The notes below the pieces were generated by a model, which saw nothing but the letters and a program-made list of their open reading frames with translations, made no database searches and had not been told where the DNA came from. Position numbers and translations under genes: made by a program. This document shows positions 43,569 to 51,926 of a DNA stretch of 64,000 bases, piece after piece. This DNA comes from Leifsonia xyli (GTDB lineage Bacteria > Actinomycetota > Actinomycetes > Actinomycetales > Microbacteriaceae), in contig QFQR01000005.1 in assembly GCA_003243275.1 (NCBI GenBank), positions 1-64,000 on the forward strand, given 5' to 3'. Positions within the stretch are counted from its first letter, which is position 1. Every line of letters starts with the position of its first letter.

Positions 43569-44347
43569 CCCAACCTCCTGGACCAGCGTGGCGTGTAACA
43601 CCACGGAGCGCCGCCATCCTCCCTCGGGATCAGACGCGTTTCCGATGAGCCGACAATGACGATCGTCGACATGTCGATGGTCCCGGGATCGACGGACCCG
43701 AGCGTGGTCACCACGATGCGCTCATCCGGCCGCCCGACGGCGCGGGCGACGACGACCGGCGTCTGCGAGTGCTTGGATTCGCGCAAGATGTCGAAGGCCT
43801 GAAAAATCCGTTCGGGCCGAGAGATGGACGCCGGATTGTAGAGCGCGATGACGAGATCGACGTCGGCCGAGGCTGCGAGCCGTGCGGCGATGAGGTCCCA
43901 CTGTTTGAGGTTGTCCGACAGCGATAGGACGCAGAAGTCGTGGCCGAGAGGCGCTCCGATCCGAGCGGCCGCCGCCTGCATCGCGCTGATCCCTGGCAGA
44001 ACGGCGATGTCGAGCGCGAGCCATTCGCGATTCCCGGTCTCGATCGCTTCGAATATCGCGGCGGCCATTGCGAAAACGCCAGGATCCCCTCCCGACGCGA
44101 CGACCACGTCGCCGCCGTCTGCGGCGATCTCGAGGGCGAGGCGCGCGCGCTCGATCTCGACCCTGTTGTCGCTTCGGTGGAAGTTGAGACCCGGTCGCGG
44201 GTCGATCCGATCGAGATAGGCGCTGTAGCCGACGACATCGGTCGCCCGTCGCAAGGCGTCCGCTACCTCCGGGGTGATCCAGGAGGCGTCGCCGGGTCCC
44301 AGTCCCACGACACGAAGGCGCCCGGGTCTCAAGCCCTCGGCGGTCAT
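43565..44347 (-). CDS. cobJ: Precorrin-3B C17-methyltransferase
   Basis: A 260-residue ring-contracting tetrapyrrole methylase. LRVVGLGPGDASWITPEVAD, VVASGGDPGVFAMAAAIFEA, VLPGISAMQAAAARIGAPLG and LVIALYNPASISRPE are the CobJ/CbiH marks. In the aerobic route it acts after CobG or CobZ; neither is present in the window. It overlaps cobI and cbiT by 4 bp each. Confidence 0.95.
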   Translation of the reverse strand: MTAEGLRPGRLRVVGLGPGDASWITPEVADALRRATDVVGYSAYLDRIDPRPGLNFHRSDNRVEIERARLALEIAADGGDVVVASGGDPGVFAMAAAIFEAIETGNREWLALDIAVLPGISAMQAAAARIGAPLGHDFCVLSLSDNLKQWDLIAARLAASADVDLVIALYNPASISRPERIFQAFDILRESKHSQTPVVVARAVGRPDERIVVTTLGSVDPGTIDMSTIVIVGSSETRLIPREDGGAPWCYTPRWSRRLG

Positions 44348-45117
44348 GGTCTGCGGCCCTTTCCGGGGACGAGGATCATGGAGAAGTAGGGCGCGTCGTC
44401 GGTTGCACGGGCCGCCAGCGGCTGCACGACCTCTCCCGGCATGGAGCCGCGCTCCACGTAAATCGCCCGGTCAACGAGACCGGCGCCTTCGATCGCGCGC
44501 CGGACTTTCGCGCAATTGCCGCCCAGCTTCATGACGACTGCGGCGTCGGCGTCCGAAAGGCGGCGCGTCAGTTCCGCTTCGGACAGGGTTGCAGGCAGCA
44601 CGCAGAGCACGTCGTCGCCCCAAGTGATCGGCTCGCGGCTGGTTGCCCAACATGCGGCCATTCCGGTCACGCCTGGCGTGACAGTCACGCGGAAACGGTC
44701 TTTCAGCCGGATATAGACGTGCATGAAGGAACCGTAGAAAAACGGATCGCCTTCCGAAACGAGCAAGACATCGGAGCCGCACGACAGTCTGGCTGCGAGC
44801 GCGGCGGCGGCATCGTCGTAGAACGCCGAGAGCGCCGAAACATACTCGGCGCTTTCGAAATGGGCCTCGGTGGTCATCGGATATTCGAGCGCAATCTGCT
44901 CGGCGTTCGATGGGAGCAGTCCTTCGATGATCGTGCGCGCGTTGCCCGTCCGGCCGCGTTTGGCGAACCATGCGACGACGCCCGCAGCCCTGATCAACCT
45001 GATTGCGCGCACGGTCATCAGTTCCGGGTCGCCCGGCCCGAGCCCGACGCCGTGAAGCGTCCCTGCAAGGTTCCGAGGCGCAGCGCGTTCCGAAGAATCG
45101 GGGAGAAGAGCGCTCAT
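44344..45117 (-). CDS. cobI: Precorrin-2 C20-methyltransferase
   Basis: A 257-residue tetrapyrrole methylase. GTLHGVGLGPGDPELMTVRA, VLLVSEGDPFFYGSFMHVYI and TPGVTGMAACWATSREPITW are typical of CobI/CbiL. ATG 45117 overlaps the cobH stop. It adds the methyl group at C20 of precorrin-2. Confidence 0.95.
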   Translation of the reverse strand: MSALLPDSSERAAPRNLAGTLHGVGLGPGDPELMTVRAIRLIRAAGVVAWFAKRGRTGNARTIIEGLLPSNAEQIALEYPMTTEAHFESAEYVSALSAFYDDAAAALAARLSCGSDVLLVSEGDPFFYGSFMHVYIRLKDRFRVTVTPGVTGMAACWATSREPITWGDDVLCVLPATLSEAELTRRLSDADAAVVMKLGGNCAKVRRAIEGAGLVDRAIYVERGSMPGEVVQPLAARATDDAPYFSMILVPGKGRRP

Positions 45118-45746
45118 TCGCGTTCGCTGGCGAGCGCGTTGACGGCGGCTGCGGCCATCGCGCTGCCGCCTTTGCGTCCGCGCACCACGATCCAGGGCAC
45201 GCGGCCGTCGGCGATCAGCGCCTCCTTGGATTCGGCCGCCCCGATGAAGCCGACCGGCATGCCGATCACCACGGCCGGACGCGCGGCGCCGTCGTCGAGC
45301 ATCTCGAGCAGGCGGAACAGGGCGGTCGGGGCGTTTCCGACCACAACGACGGAACCGCCCAGCCGGTCGCGCCAGAATTCCATTGCGGCCGCCGAACGGG
45401 TGGCTCCCTGTTCTGCCGCGATCACAGCCGTCGCCGGGTCGCCGAGGGTGCAGATCACCTCGTTGTTCGCGGGAAGCCGTGCGCGCGTCACTCCTTGCGC
45501 GACCATTGCGGCGTCACAAAAGACCGGCGCCCCAGCGCGCAACGCCGATCGCGCCGCGGCCGCCGCGCCGGGCGCGAAGGCGATGTCGGCGGCCGCCTCA
45601 ACCATCCCGCAGGCATGGATGACGCGAACGGCCACTCTTTCTTCTTCCGTCCCAAAGCGCGCAAGATCAGCCTCGGCGCGGATCATTGCGAACGAGCGCC
45701 GGTAAATTTCCGCGCCGTCGCGGACGTAGCTCAGACGGTTTGACAC
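45114..45746 (-). CDS. cobH: Precorrin-8X methylmutase
   Basis: A 210-residue isomerase moving the C11 methyl to C12. YVRDGAEIYRRSFAMIRAEA, RVIHACGMVEAAADIAF, GAPVFCDAAMVAQG and ARPAVVIGMPVGFIGAAESK are the family blocks, including the catalytic histidine in IHACGM. I choose GTG 45746, preceded by AAAGGGGCG, since homologues begin just before YVRDGAEIY. This overlaps the preceding small gene by 16 bp. Confidence 0.93.
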   Translation of the reverse strand: MSNRLSYVRDGAEIYRRSFAMIRAEADLARFGTEEERVAVRVIHACGMVEAAADIAFAPGAAAAARSALRAGAPVFCDAAMVAQGVTRARLPANNEVICTLGDPATAVIAAEQGATRSAAAMEFWRDRLGGSVVVVGNAPTALFRLLEMLDDGAARPAVVIGMPVGFIGAAESKEALIADGRVPWIVVRGRKGGSAMAAAAVNALASERE

Positions 45747-45997
45747 GAAACGCCCCTTTCGCACTGCCCGGCTCCTTCCCCGACGAAGGCTTCGACGCCT
45801 TTGTGCGCCTCGCCGATGAGCGGCGCCGGCGAGTTTTGCTCCGCCGTCCGCGTGTCGAGCACGGCCCAAGCCGCCGCGACCCTGCCGGGGTCGATGGAAA
45901 AGAAGGAGATCGTCTTTAGAGCCGGCCGCTGGCCCCAATTGATTGCGGCTCGGCGCCGGTCGAGGGGATCAACCTCTATGGCGAGAAGGCCCATCAT
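45731..45997 (-). CDS. Small unknown protein inside the cobalamin operon
   Basis: An 88-residue frame starting MMGLLAIEVDPLDRRRAAIN, with a later SFFSIDPGRVAAAWAVLDTR, ending in a short Cys-containing tail (CERGVSCQTV). Its first ATG overlaps the DUF1636 stop (ATGATG), and its end overlaps cobH by 16 bp. This is the same tight coupling as the rest of the operon, which supports a real gene. I do not recognise the family. It occupies the slot where some clusters keep cobE or cobG-related genes, but there is no visible similarity. Confidence 0.5.
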   Translation of the reverse strand: MMGLLAIEVDPLDRRRAAINWGQRPALKTISFFSIDPGRVAAAWAVLDTRTAEQNSPAPLIGEAHKGVEAFVGEGAGQCERGVSCQTV

Positions 45998-46359
45998 CCG
46001 TCTCCTGCTCGAACGACCTGCGGTGGCACCCGCACCACCACGCCGCTTTTGAGGAGCGTTGGGCGCTTGGCCCACGGAATCAGTCCGCCGGGAGCGTCGG
46101 CATAGATTTCCGCGACATCGACAAGCTTCGCGCCGGCGTCGGGTCCGCTGAGATCGGCGGCGACGTAGCTCCATTTTCCGGGGGCGGTGAAGGCCACTGT
46201 CACCGGACGCCGACAGACCGCCAGACATTCGACAGCTTCGACGCGAACGCGGGCGCCGCGCCGTTCCGATTCAGCTCGAGCGGCGTCAAAGACACCTCGC
46301 CCCTGCGAAGCCGCTCCGCAGGCCACGCAGACATGAACGGTCACTGCTGAGGGGGACAT
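45994..46359 (-). CDS. DUF1636 family protein, probable thioredoxin-like [2Fe-2S] ferredoxin
   Basis: A 121-residue protein. VTVHVCVACGAA near the start and AVECLAVCRRPVTVAF later supply four cysteines in the CxxC...CxxxC arrangement of thioredoxin-like ferredoxins and DUF1636. The family is often found with cobalamin genes. It could be an electron donor to a corrin enzyme or a metal-binding helper; that is inference. It lies 42 bp after cbtA. Confidence 0.82.
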   Translation of the reverse strand: MSPSAVTVHVCVACGAASQGRGVFDAARAESERRGARVRVEAVECLAVCRRPVTVAFTAPGKWSYVAADLSGPDAGAKLVDVAEIYADAPGGLIPWAKRPTLLKSGVVVRVPPQVVRAGDG

Positions 46360-46401
46360 GGGCGATCGCTCAATTGGCTTCGACGGCGGCCACGGCGGGC
46401 C

Positions 46402-47106
46402 TCAACGCGCAGGTTGCGCCGGGGACGCCAGACGCCGCCACGCAAACCCGACCGCGATCCCGACCGCCGCCCAAAGCAGCCCCTGAAGCGCGAGGGACGT
46501 GGCGGCGAATTGCGCGCCGAGCTCAGCGGGCGCTGTCGCCTCGAAACTGGCGGTGCGCGGCGCGCCGATCAGATGAGGCAGAACGATCAGCGCCGCGCCC
46601 CCAAGTCGCCAGGGAATTGCGGCCAGATAGATGAGCCCATAGAGACCTGCCGCCGTCGAGAGCGCCGTCGCTGCCGACCAGAGCTGCCGTGAAACCAGGT
46701 CCGCAGCCGCGCTGCCAGGCAATTCAGGCGCGAGGCCGAACGCCGTCGCAAGACCGGTCGCGGCGAAGCCTCCAAGCGCCCAGCACAACGCGGAAGTCGG
46801 CGTAATCTCGACCCCAGCGATCAACATCAGGCTGACGATCAGCAACGCGTAGCCCACCGCCGCGCCGACGGTCGCGACCGTCGTTGCGCCGATCCGTTGA
46901 AGACCATCCGTGGGCTGCCAGCCTTCGTCGTCGTGCCCGTGCGACGCAGGTTCCGTGACCTGGGCCTTCCGGACGGTGTCCGCGGACTGTTCGTAGACTT
47001 CCGCCGCAGCAATGATCGGGGACGTGGTGAACTGCTGCAGGATCGTCATCGCAAGGCCTGCAGCAAAGCCGGCCACCAGGCCGACTGTCAGGATCAGACG
47101 GAGCAT
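46402..47106 (-). CDS. cbtA: Cobalt transporter subunit CbtA
   Basis: A 234-residue membrane protein with about five helices (LILTVGLVAGFAAGLAMTIL; TVGAAVGYALLIVSLMLIAG and others). It has a histidine-containing loop (PASHGHDDEGWQPTDGLQRI), as in the CbtA family. Together with CbtB it is a predicted cobalt importer. ATG 47106 lies 7 bp after the cbtB stop, and I prefer it to the ORF start 15 codons upstream. Confidence 0.9.
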   Translation of the reverse strand: MLRLILTVGLVAGFAAGLAMTILQQFTTSPIIAAAEVYEQSADTVRKAQVTEPASHGHDDEGWQPTDGLQRIGATTVATVGAAVGYALLIVSLMLIAGVEITPTSALCWALGGFAATGLATAFGLAPELPGSAAADLVSRQLWSAATALSTAAGLYGLIYLAAIPWRLGGAALIVLPHLIGAPRTASFEATAPAELGAQFAATSLALQGLLWAAVGIAVGFAWRRLASPAQPAR

Positions 47107-47113
47107 GCCCTGA

Positions 47114-47299
47114 TCAGTGGCAAGGAAAGCTGAGCGCGTGCCGCGAGTCATGCGCCGCGTTATGCAGCAGGTCAGAATGAGCGAAGCCGATCAAGAAGAT
47201 CGTCAACGCTTCGATAGACAGCGCAAGCAATGCGGCCCCAAGCGTTTCAGCGCGTGACGCTGCGGACTCTCTGAGAGTAAGGGCTGAAATTGCAGTCAT
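47114..47299 (-). CDS. cbtB: Cobalt transporter subunit CbtB
   Basis: A 61-residue single-helix protein (GAALLALSIEALTIFLIGFA) with the family's histidine-rich C-terminus, HNAAHDSRHALSFPCH, a probable Co2+ site. It is the first gene of the cobalamin operon that runs to 39644. Confidence 0.9.
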   Translation of the reverse strand: MTAISALTLRESAASRAETLGAALLALSIEALTIFLIGFAHSDLLHNAAHDSRHALSFPCH

Positions 47300-47617
47300 T
47301 GTTCCCTCCCGCGCCGGCTTTGCGCCGTTTTCCTTAAGAGCCGACCGTTAACGCCGAAAAAGCGGCAGGCAGGCGCGCACCGCCCACCAACGATCGATAT
47401 TATCTGACGTTAGGATACGATTTTTCATGCGTCAATCTGCCAGCGAAACGGGATGCCGTCGGCGGACGCGCCGCGAAGGCGCCAGTCTGTGGCCATCGCT
47501 TCCAGCTTCACGCGGTCGCGTGGGACGTGCCCGCATGCTCTTATGGTCCGGCCGGCGGCCGACGTGCGGTGGCTGACGGCTACCGGCGTGCTGTGTGTCT
47601 CGACATCGACGCGATCC
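47300..47617. promoter_or_regulatory. Promoter region of the cbtB-cob operon
   Basis: A 318-bp gap. It contains the dyad at 47402-47421 and, on the minus strand, TTGACG (47435-47430) as a possible -35. I looked for a cobalamin riboswitch here and do not see the B12 box. The 47440-47617 part has an open minus-strand frame (ending RFRWQIDA-like) but no start, so I leave it unassigned. Confidence 0.55.
47402..47421. promoter_or_regulatory. Dyad operator candidate for the cbtB-cob operon
   Basis: ATCTGACGTTAGGATACGAT matches ATC-N2-ACGT-N2-...-GAT in the left half and the terminal GAT. The inner right half (GGAT) is degenerate. A TTGACG lies 8 bp away on the upstream side of the minus-strand operon, the same arrangement as at metF. 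Confidence 0.6.
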
Positions 47618-48601
47618 TCAGAATCGCGTCGTGAGCATCAGCGCGGCGAGCAGACAGAACTGGATTGCGAGGGCCCTGCGATAGAGCTGCAGGGCGCTGC
47701 GGATGTCCGCCGAACACGCGTTACGCCTGCCGGCTCCCATGTAGGCGTCGTCGACGAGAACGCCCGAATAAACGCGCGGACCGTTGAGCTTGAGACCGAG
47801 CGCTCCCGCCATCGCAGCTTCCGGCCAGCCGGCGTTGGGCGATCGATGGGATCTCGCGTCGCGAGATATTGCAGCCCACGCGCCCGCAGGTGACGCGTCC
47901 GTGGTCAGCATGGCGGCCATGACGATCAAGAGAGCGGAAATGCGTGCTGGCGGCAGATTCGCAAGGTCGTCGGAGCGCGCGGCCGCCCACCCAAAGGCGA
48001 GATGTCTGGAGCTTCTGTGGCCGATCATGCTGTCGGCTGTATTGACGGCCTTGTAGGCGAGCGCGCCCGGCAGGCCGAACGTGACGGCCCAGAACGCCGG
48101 CGCGACGACCCCGTCCGAGAAATTCTCGGCCAAGCTTTCGATCGCAGCACGAGCGACGCCGGCTTCATCGAGCGCCGCGCAGTCGCGGCCGACGATCATT
48201 GCGACGGCGGCGCGGCCTTCGGCGAGATCGGCATCTAAGCCGCTGGCGACGGCCGCGACATGGCCGTGCAGACTGCGCTGGGCGAACAGGGTCGAAAGGA
48301 TCACAGAAAGCGCCGCAGAGCCTAAGATCGATCCGGACATCGCCGTCGTGACCGCAAACGCTGCGAAAAGCGTTCCCGCGACCAGCGCCGCCGTGGTCGC
48401 CACGCCGAGCGCGCGACGCACCCAGAACCTGTTCGATGGATCGTTCAACCGACGGTCCGCAAGCTCTATCAGCCGGCCGATCCAGGTCACAGGATGGCCG
48501 ATCAGCGCGTAAAGCCGGCGCGGGTATCCCCACAGCGCTTCGATGGCGAGCGCCCCGAGGCAAAGCGCAAGCGTGTCGCCGAGGGCCATTTGTCGATCCA
48601 A
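47618..48601 (-). CDS. cobD: Adenosylcobinamide-phosphate synthase (CobD/CbiB)
   Basis: A 327-residue membrane enzyme attaching aminopropanol phosphate to the corrin ring. LGALAIEALWGYPRRLYALI, GHPVTWIGRLIELADRRLND, ESLAENFSDGVVAPAFWAVT and KAVNTADSMIGHRSSRHLAF are signature blocks. The first ATG is 48601; an in-frame ATG at 48589 is also possible. It is divergent from cobC. Confidence 0.94.
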   Translation of the reverse strand: MDRQMALGDTLALCLGALAIEALWGYPRRLYALIGHPVTWIGRLIELADRRLNDPSNRFWVRRALGVATTAALVAGTLFAAFAVTTAMSGSILGSAALSVILSTLFAQRSLHGHVAAVASGLDADLAEGRAAVAMIVGRDCAALDEAGVARAAIESLAENFSDGVVAPAFWAVTFGLPGALAYKAVNTADSMIGHRSSRHLAFGWAAARSDDLANLPPARISALLIVMAAMLTTDASPAGAWAAISRDARSHRSPNAGWPEAAMAGALGLKLNGPRVYSGVLVDDAYMGAGRRNACSADIRSALQLYRRALAIQFCLLAALMLTTRF

Positions 48602-48617
48602 AATGACAGTTTCAAGT

Positions 48618-48637
48618 TTCTTACGTCGTATGTAGAT
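48618..48637. promoter_or_regulatory. Weak dyad candidate between cobD and cobC
   Basis: TTCTTACGTCGTATGTAGAT keeps one ACGT half and the terminal GAT; the second half is out of register by one base. It is centred in the 64-bp gap between the divergent cobD and cobC starts. On its own I would not call it; its location makes it worth listing. Confidence 0.35.
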
Positions 48638-48665
48638 AATGCATATCGCGCGGGTGGGGTGAAGA

Positions 48666-49709
48666 ATGAGCTTGGTTTCGGTGGCGACGGAATTTTGGCG
48701 GGCGACGGAGGCGGGCGGCCTTCGTCATGGCGGCGACCTCGCTTTCGCCCGCGGCCGTTTTCCAGGCGCGCCGGCACCTTGGGTGGACCTGTCCACCGGC
48801 ATCAATCCTCGGTCCTATCCTGTCGGCGAGATCGATGCGGAACTGTGGGGCCGACTGCCGGGCGCGGCGGCGCTTGAGGCGCTTGAGGCGGCCGCTGCGA
48901 CCGCCTACGGCGCGCCGTCGCAAGCGTTCGTCGCCGCCTCGCCGGGAACGCAGGCGCTGATCCAACTCTTGCCGCGCTTGGTTCCGGCGCGCCGCGTGGC
49001 CATCCTCGGCTACGGCTACCAAGAGCATCCGAAAGCCTGGCGCGCAGCGGGCTCGGAAGTCCTCGTCGTCGATGATTTCGCCGATCTCACGCGTAGCGGC
49101 GCGGACGTCGTGGTGGTCGTCAACCCCAACAATCCCGACGGGCGTCTGGTTGATCCGGGCTTGCTGCTCAAACTTGCCGCGCGGCTCCGCATTCTGGGGC
49201 GGACGCTGATCGTCGATGAAAGCTTCATGGACGTGATGACGCCGGACGCCTCGCTCGCGCCGCATCTCGCGGATGAGGCGACGATCGTTTTGCGGTCGTT
49301 CGGCAAGACCTATGGGCTGGCCGGCGTGCGGCTCGGCTTCGCGCTCTGCACGCCTCTCTTCGTGCAGCGCGTCAAGGCCTCGCTTGGCCCCTGGGCCGTC
49401 TCTGGCCCCGCGCTCGACATAGGCCGCCGCGCTCTTCTCGACCGCGGGTGGCTCGATGATGCGAAAACGCGGCTTATCGAAGACGCGCAACGCCTTGACC
49501 AGCTGCTTGCGTCGGCCGGGCTCGAGATCGTGGGAGGCACGCCGCTGTTCCGACTGGCCCGAAGCTCGGACGCTTACAGCTGGTTCGAGCGTCTCGGCCA
49601 GTCAGGCGTGTTGGTCCGCCCGTTCGCGGCGCGCCCCTGCTGGCTGCGCTTCGGAACGCCTGGCGACGAACTCGCCTGGGCTCGCCTCACGGAGGCGCTC
49701 GACAGGTGA
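48666..49709 (+). CDS. cobC: PLP-dependent threonine-phosphate decarboxylase-like CobC
   Basis: A 347-residue class I/II aminotransferase-fold protein supplying the aminopropanol linker for CobD. WVDLSTGINPRSYP, VVVVNPNNPDGRLVDP, RTLIVDESFMDV and the PLP lysine in VLRSFGKTYGLAGVRLGFAL are clear. ATG 48666. cbiD follows with overlapping GTGA. Confidence 0.93.
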   Translation: MSLVSVATEFWRATEAGGLRHGGDLAFARGRFPGAPAPWVDLSTGINPRSYPVGEIDAELWGRLPGAAALEALEAAAATAYGAPSQAFVAASPGTQALIQLLPRLVPARRVAILGYGYQEHPKAWRAAGSEVLVVDDFADLTRSGADVVVVVNPNNPDGRLVDPGLLLKLAARLRILGRTLIVDESFMDVMTPDASLAPHLADEATIVLRSFGKTYGLAGVRLGFALCTPLFVQRVKASLGPWAVSGPALDIGRRALLDRGWLDDAKTRLIEDAQRLDQLLASAGLEIVGGTPLFRLARSSDAYSWFERLGQSGVLVRPFAARPCWLRFGTPGDELAWARLTEALDR

Positions 49710-50803
49710 GCGCGGCCGCAGGAGACGACAATTCTGATAGCAACGTCCGCGCGCTTCGCCGCGGCTGGACCACGGGCGCCTGCGCTGCGGCGGCGGCGCG
49801 CGCCGCCTATCAGGCGCTGCTCGGCTTGGCTGTCGACGACCCGACGCCTGTGTCGTTGCCAGGCGGCCGGCGGCCAAGCTTTGCGCTGGCGCGGCTCGAA
49901 CGCGGCGCCGGCTTCGCGTCCGCGGCAGTGAGCAAGGACGCGGGCGACGATCCTGACGTCACGCACGGAGCTCTGGTGATCGCGACCGCGCGCCCGGCGC
50001 CGGCGGGCGCTGGCGTTCTGTTTTGCGCCGGCGAAGGCGTCGGGGTCGTCACGCTGCCCGGCCTACCTCTCCCGCCAGGCGAGCCAGCAATCAACCCTGC
50101 GCCCCGGGCGATCATCAGGGCCGCGTTGGGCGAAATCGCGCAGTCGCCCGACGTTCAGATCGAGATCGGGATCGAAGACGGCGAAAGGATCGCCCAACGA
50201 ACGATGAACGGGCGGCTTGGCATCGTGGGCGGGCTTTCGATCCTCGGCACGACCGGGGTCGTCATCCCCTATTCCTGCGCGGCCTGGATCGCCTCGATCC
50301 ATCGCGGCGTCGACATAGCGCGCGCCGCTGGCCTCGACCACATCGCCGGATCGACGGGATCGACGTCGGAAAACGCAGTCCGGGCGCTCTACGGGCTTCC
50401 CGAACAGGCGCTGATCGATATGGGGGATTTCGTGGGCGGAATGCTCGCCTATCTCCGCCGTCGCCCGATCGGCCGCGTCACGATTGCCGGCGGCATCGCC
50501 AAAATGACGAAGCTTGCACAGGGCTTGCTAGACCTGCATTCCAAACGCGGCGCCGTCGACCGCGACTGGTTGGCGGACAGGCTTCGCGATCTCGGCGCCT
50601 CGTCCTGCGCGGTGTCCCGCGCCCGAACCGCCAACAGCGCGCTTCACACGTTTCAGATCGCGGACGTCGAAGGCGTGGCTCTTGGGGATCGCGTCGCGTC
50701 CATCGCGCGCGCCGTCGCGGTCGAGGCGCTCGATCGACGGGACGTCGCCATCGACGTCGTCGTCTTCGATCGTGAGGGGCGCCTGACCGGCCGCTCGGTC
50801 TGA
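49706..50803 (+). CDS. cbiD: Cobalt-precorrin-5B C1-methyltransferase
   Basis: A 365-residue enzyme of the CbiD family. RRGWTTGACAAAAARAAYQA, NPAPRAIIRAALGEIAQ, TTGVVIPYSCAAWIASIHRG and IAGSTGSTSENAVRALYGL identify it. CbiD does the C1 methylation and deacylation of the anaerobic route and replaces aerobic CobF here. The start GTG 49706 overlaps the cobC stop. It converges with cmuC, with only 7 bp between stops. Confidence 0.94.
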   Translation: MSAAAGDDNSDSNVRALRRGWTTGACAAAAARAAYQALLGLAVDDPTPVSLPGGRRPSFALARLERGAGFASAAVSKDAGDDPDVTHGALVIATARPAPAGAGVLFCAGEGVGVVTLPGLPLPPGEPAINPAPRAIIRAALGEIAQSPDVQIEIGIEDGERIAQRTMNGRLGIVGGLSILGTTGVVIPYSCAAWIASIHRGVDIARAAGLDHIAGSTGSTSENAVRALYGLPEQALIDMGDFVGGMLAYLRRRPIGRVTIAGGIAKMTKLAQGLLDLHSKRGAVDRDWLADRLRDLGASSCAVSRARTANSALHTFQIADVEGVALGDRVASIARAVAVEALDRRDVAIDVVVFDREGRLTGRSV

Positions 50804-50810
50804 AGCGCCT

Positions 50811-51926
50811 TCAGGCGGCCCGGCCGAACTCGCCGACCGAAAGGTCGCCGGAGAGCAACCGAGGAACCTCGACGGTTTCCAGAAACGTCGTCACCCGACG
50901 CAGATCCTTGAGCGTCATGGTCGAAGGCAGATTGTCCAGGGGCGCGGCGATCATCGGCCAACCTTCGACGATCGTGCGCAGCACGCCGCGGAGCGCGGCC
51001 TCGTCGCAGGCCTCGAGGGCCTGCGCGATCGCCTGGAAGTCGACAACGCCGTGGAACACGATATCGGGGCCGAGCTTGTCACGAACCGCCGCCACGTCCA
51101 TTCCGACAGCGGCCGGCTCGAAATTGATGATCCGCGCGCCCATCGCGATGGCCTCGCGAAACACGGGAAGCGCTGCGCCGCATGAGTGGAAGACGATCTC
51201 CGCGGACGTCTTCGCGCGAATGACGCTGAAGATCCGCGACATCCTCGGCCTGAGGAAAAACGCGAAACGCTCTTCCGAAAGATAGAGGTCGTTCTGATAG
51301 GCCAGATCGTCGCCATAGGCGACGAGATCGGGCGAACCCGGCAGCAACGACAGCATCGTTTCGTAATCGCGCACGATCGCGTCGGCGGCGCGGTCGAACA
51401 GCGCGTTCGCGACCGGCCATCGTTCCGCCGTGTCCTCCAGCAGCTCGTAGTAGCCCCGCAGCCGAAACGCGGTGTCGAGCAATCCGGCGCTCGGCACGTC
51501 GGCGATGACGACCCGCTCGCGCTGGGGGTCGCCGAGCGCATCTGGATAAGAGATCGATGGCAGCGACGGCCTGCGGTGGCGCGAGACGCCGGCGAAGTCC
51601 GAAAGCGCGAGCGGATGAGTCAAAGGCGCGGGCTCGCCGTCCGCCCAGATCCAGCCCACGCCGTCACGATCCACGAAGCTGTCGTCATCGAAGTCGGGCG
51701 CGGCGAAGACCGGGCCGCACCGAAGCGTCTGCGAGCCGATCTCAACCAGTTCGGCTTCGGTGAGCGCCTGGAGGTGCATGACTGCGTCGGCGTAGGCCAC
51801 GCCGTCGCCGCGCCGCGGCGCGCGCGACGGGCGAAGCGCTGTCAGCGTGGTGGTCCCGACGTCGACGAGCAGACGATCGGTCGGTCGCCCCGAGAGGAGC
51901 GCCAGCAGGCGCTCCCGCGGCGTCAC
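50811..51926 (-). CDS. cmuC: Chloromethane-utilisation methyltransferase-like protein, uroporphyrinogen-decarboxylase fold (CmuC)
   Basis: A 371-residue URO-D-fold protein. TPRERLLALLSGRPTDRLLV is the usual start of corrinoid methyltransferases of this superfamily, and later SAEIVFHSCGAALPVFREAI supplies the HxC zinc ligands. It follows cmuB with a 4-bp overlap (GTG 51926), the cmuBC arrangement known from chloromethane degraders. CmuC is required for growth on chloromethane, but its exact reaction is not settled. A second, more divergent relative lies at 61881-63182. Confidence 0.82.
   Translation of the reverse strand: MTPRERLLALLSGRPTDRLLVDVGTTTLTALRPSRAPRRGDGVAYADAVMHLQALTEAELVEIGSQTLRCGPVFAAPDFDDDSFVDRDGVGWIWADGEPAPLTHPLALSDFAGVSRHRRPSLPSISYPDALGDPQRERVVIADVPSAGLLDTAFRLRGYYELLEDTAERWPVANALFDRAADAIVRDYETMLSLLPGSPDLVAYGDDLAYQNDLYLSEERFAFFLRPRMSRIFSVIRAKTSAEIVFHSCGAALPVFREAIAMGARIINFEPAAVGMDVAAVRDKLGPDIVFHGVVDFQAIAQALEACDEAALRGVLRTIVEGWPMIAAPLDNLPSTMTLKDLRRVTTFLETVEVPRLLSGDLSVGEFGRAA

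Noticed and set aside
47300..47617. Possible second cobalamin riboswitch before cbtB
   Set aside because: No GAGCCAG-type B12 box or the other conserved elements on either strand.
47453..47893. 146-codon plus-strand frame over the end of cobD
   Set aside because: Overlaps the conserved cobD C-terminus antisense and has no family resemblance.
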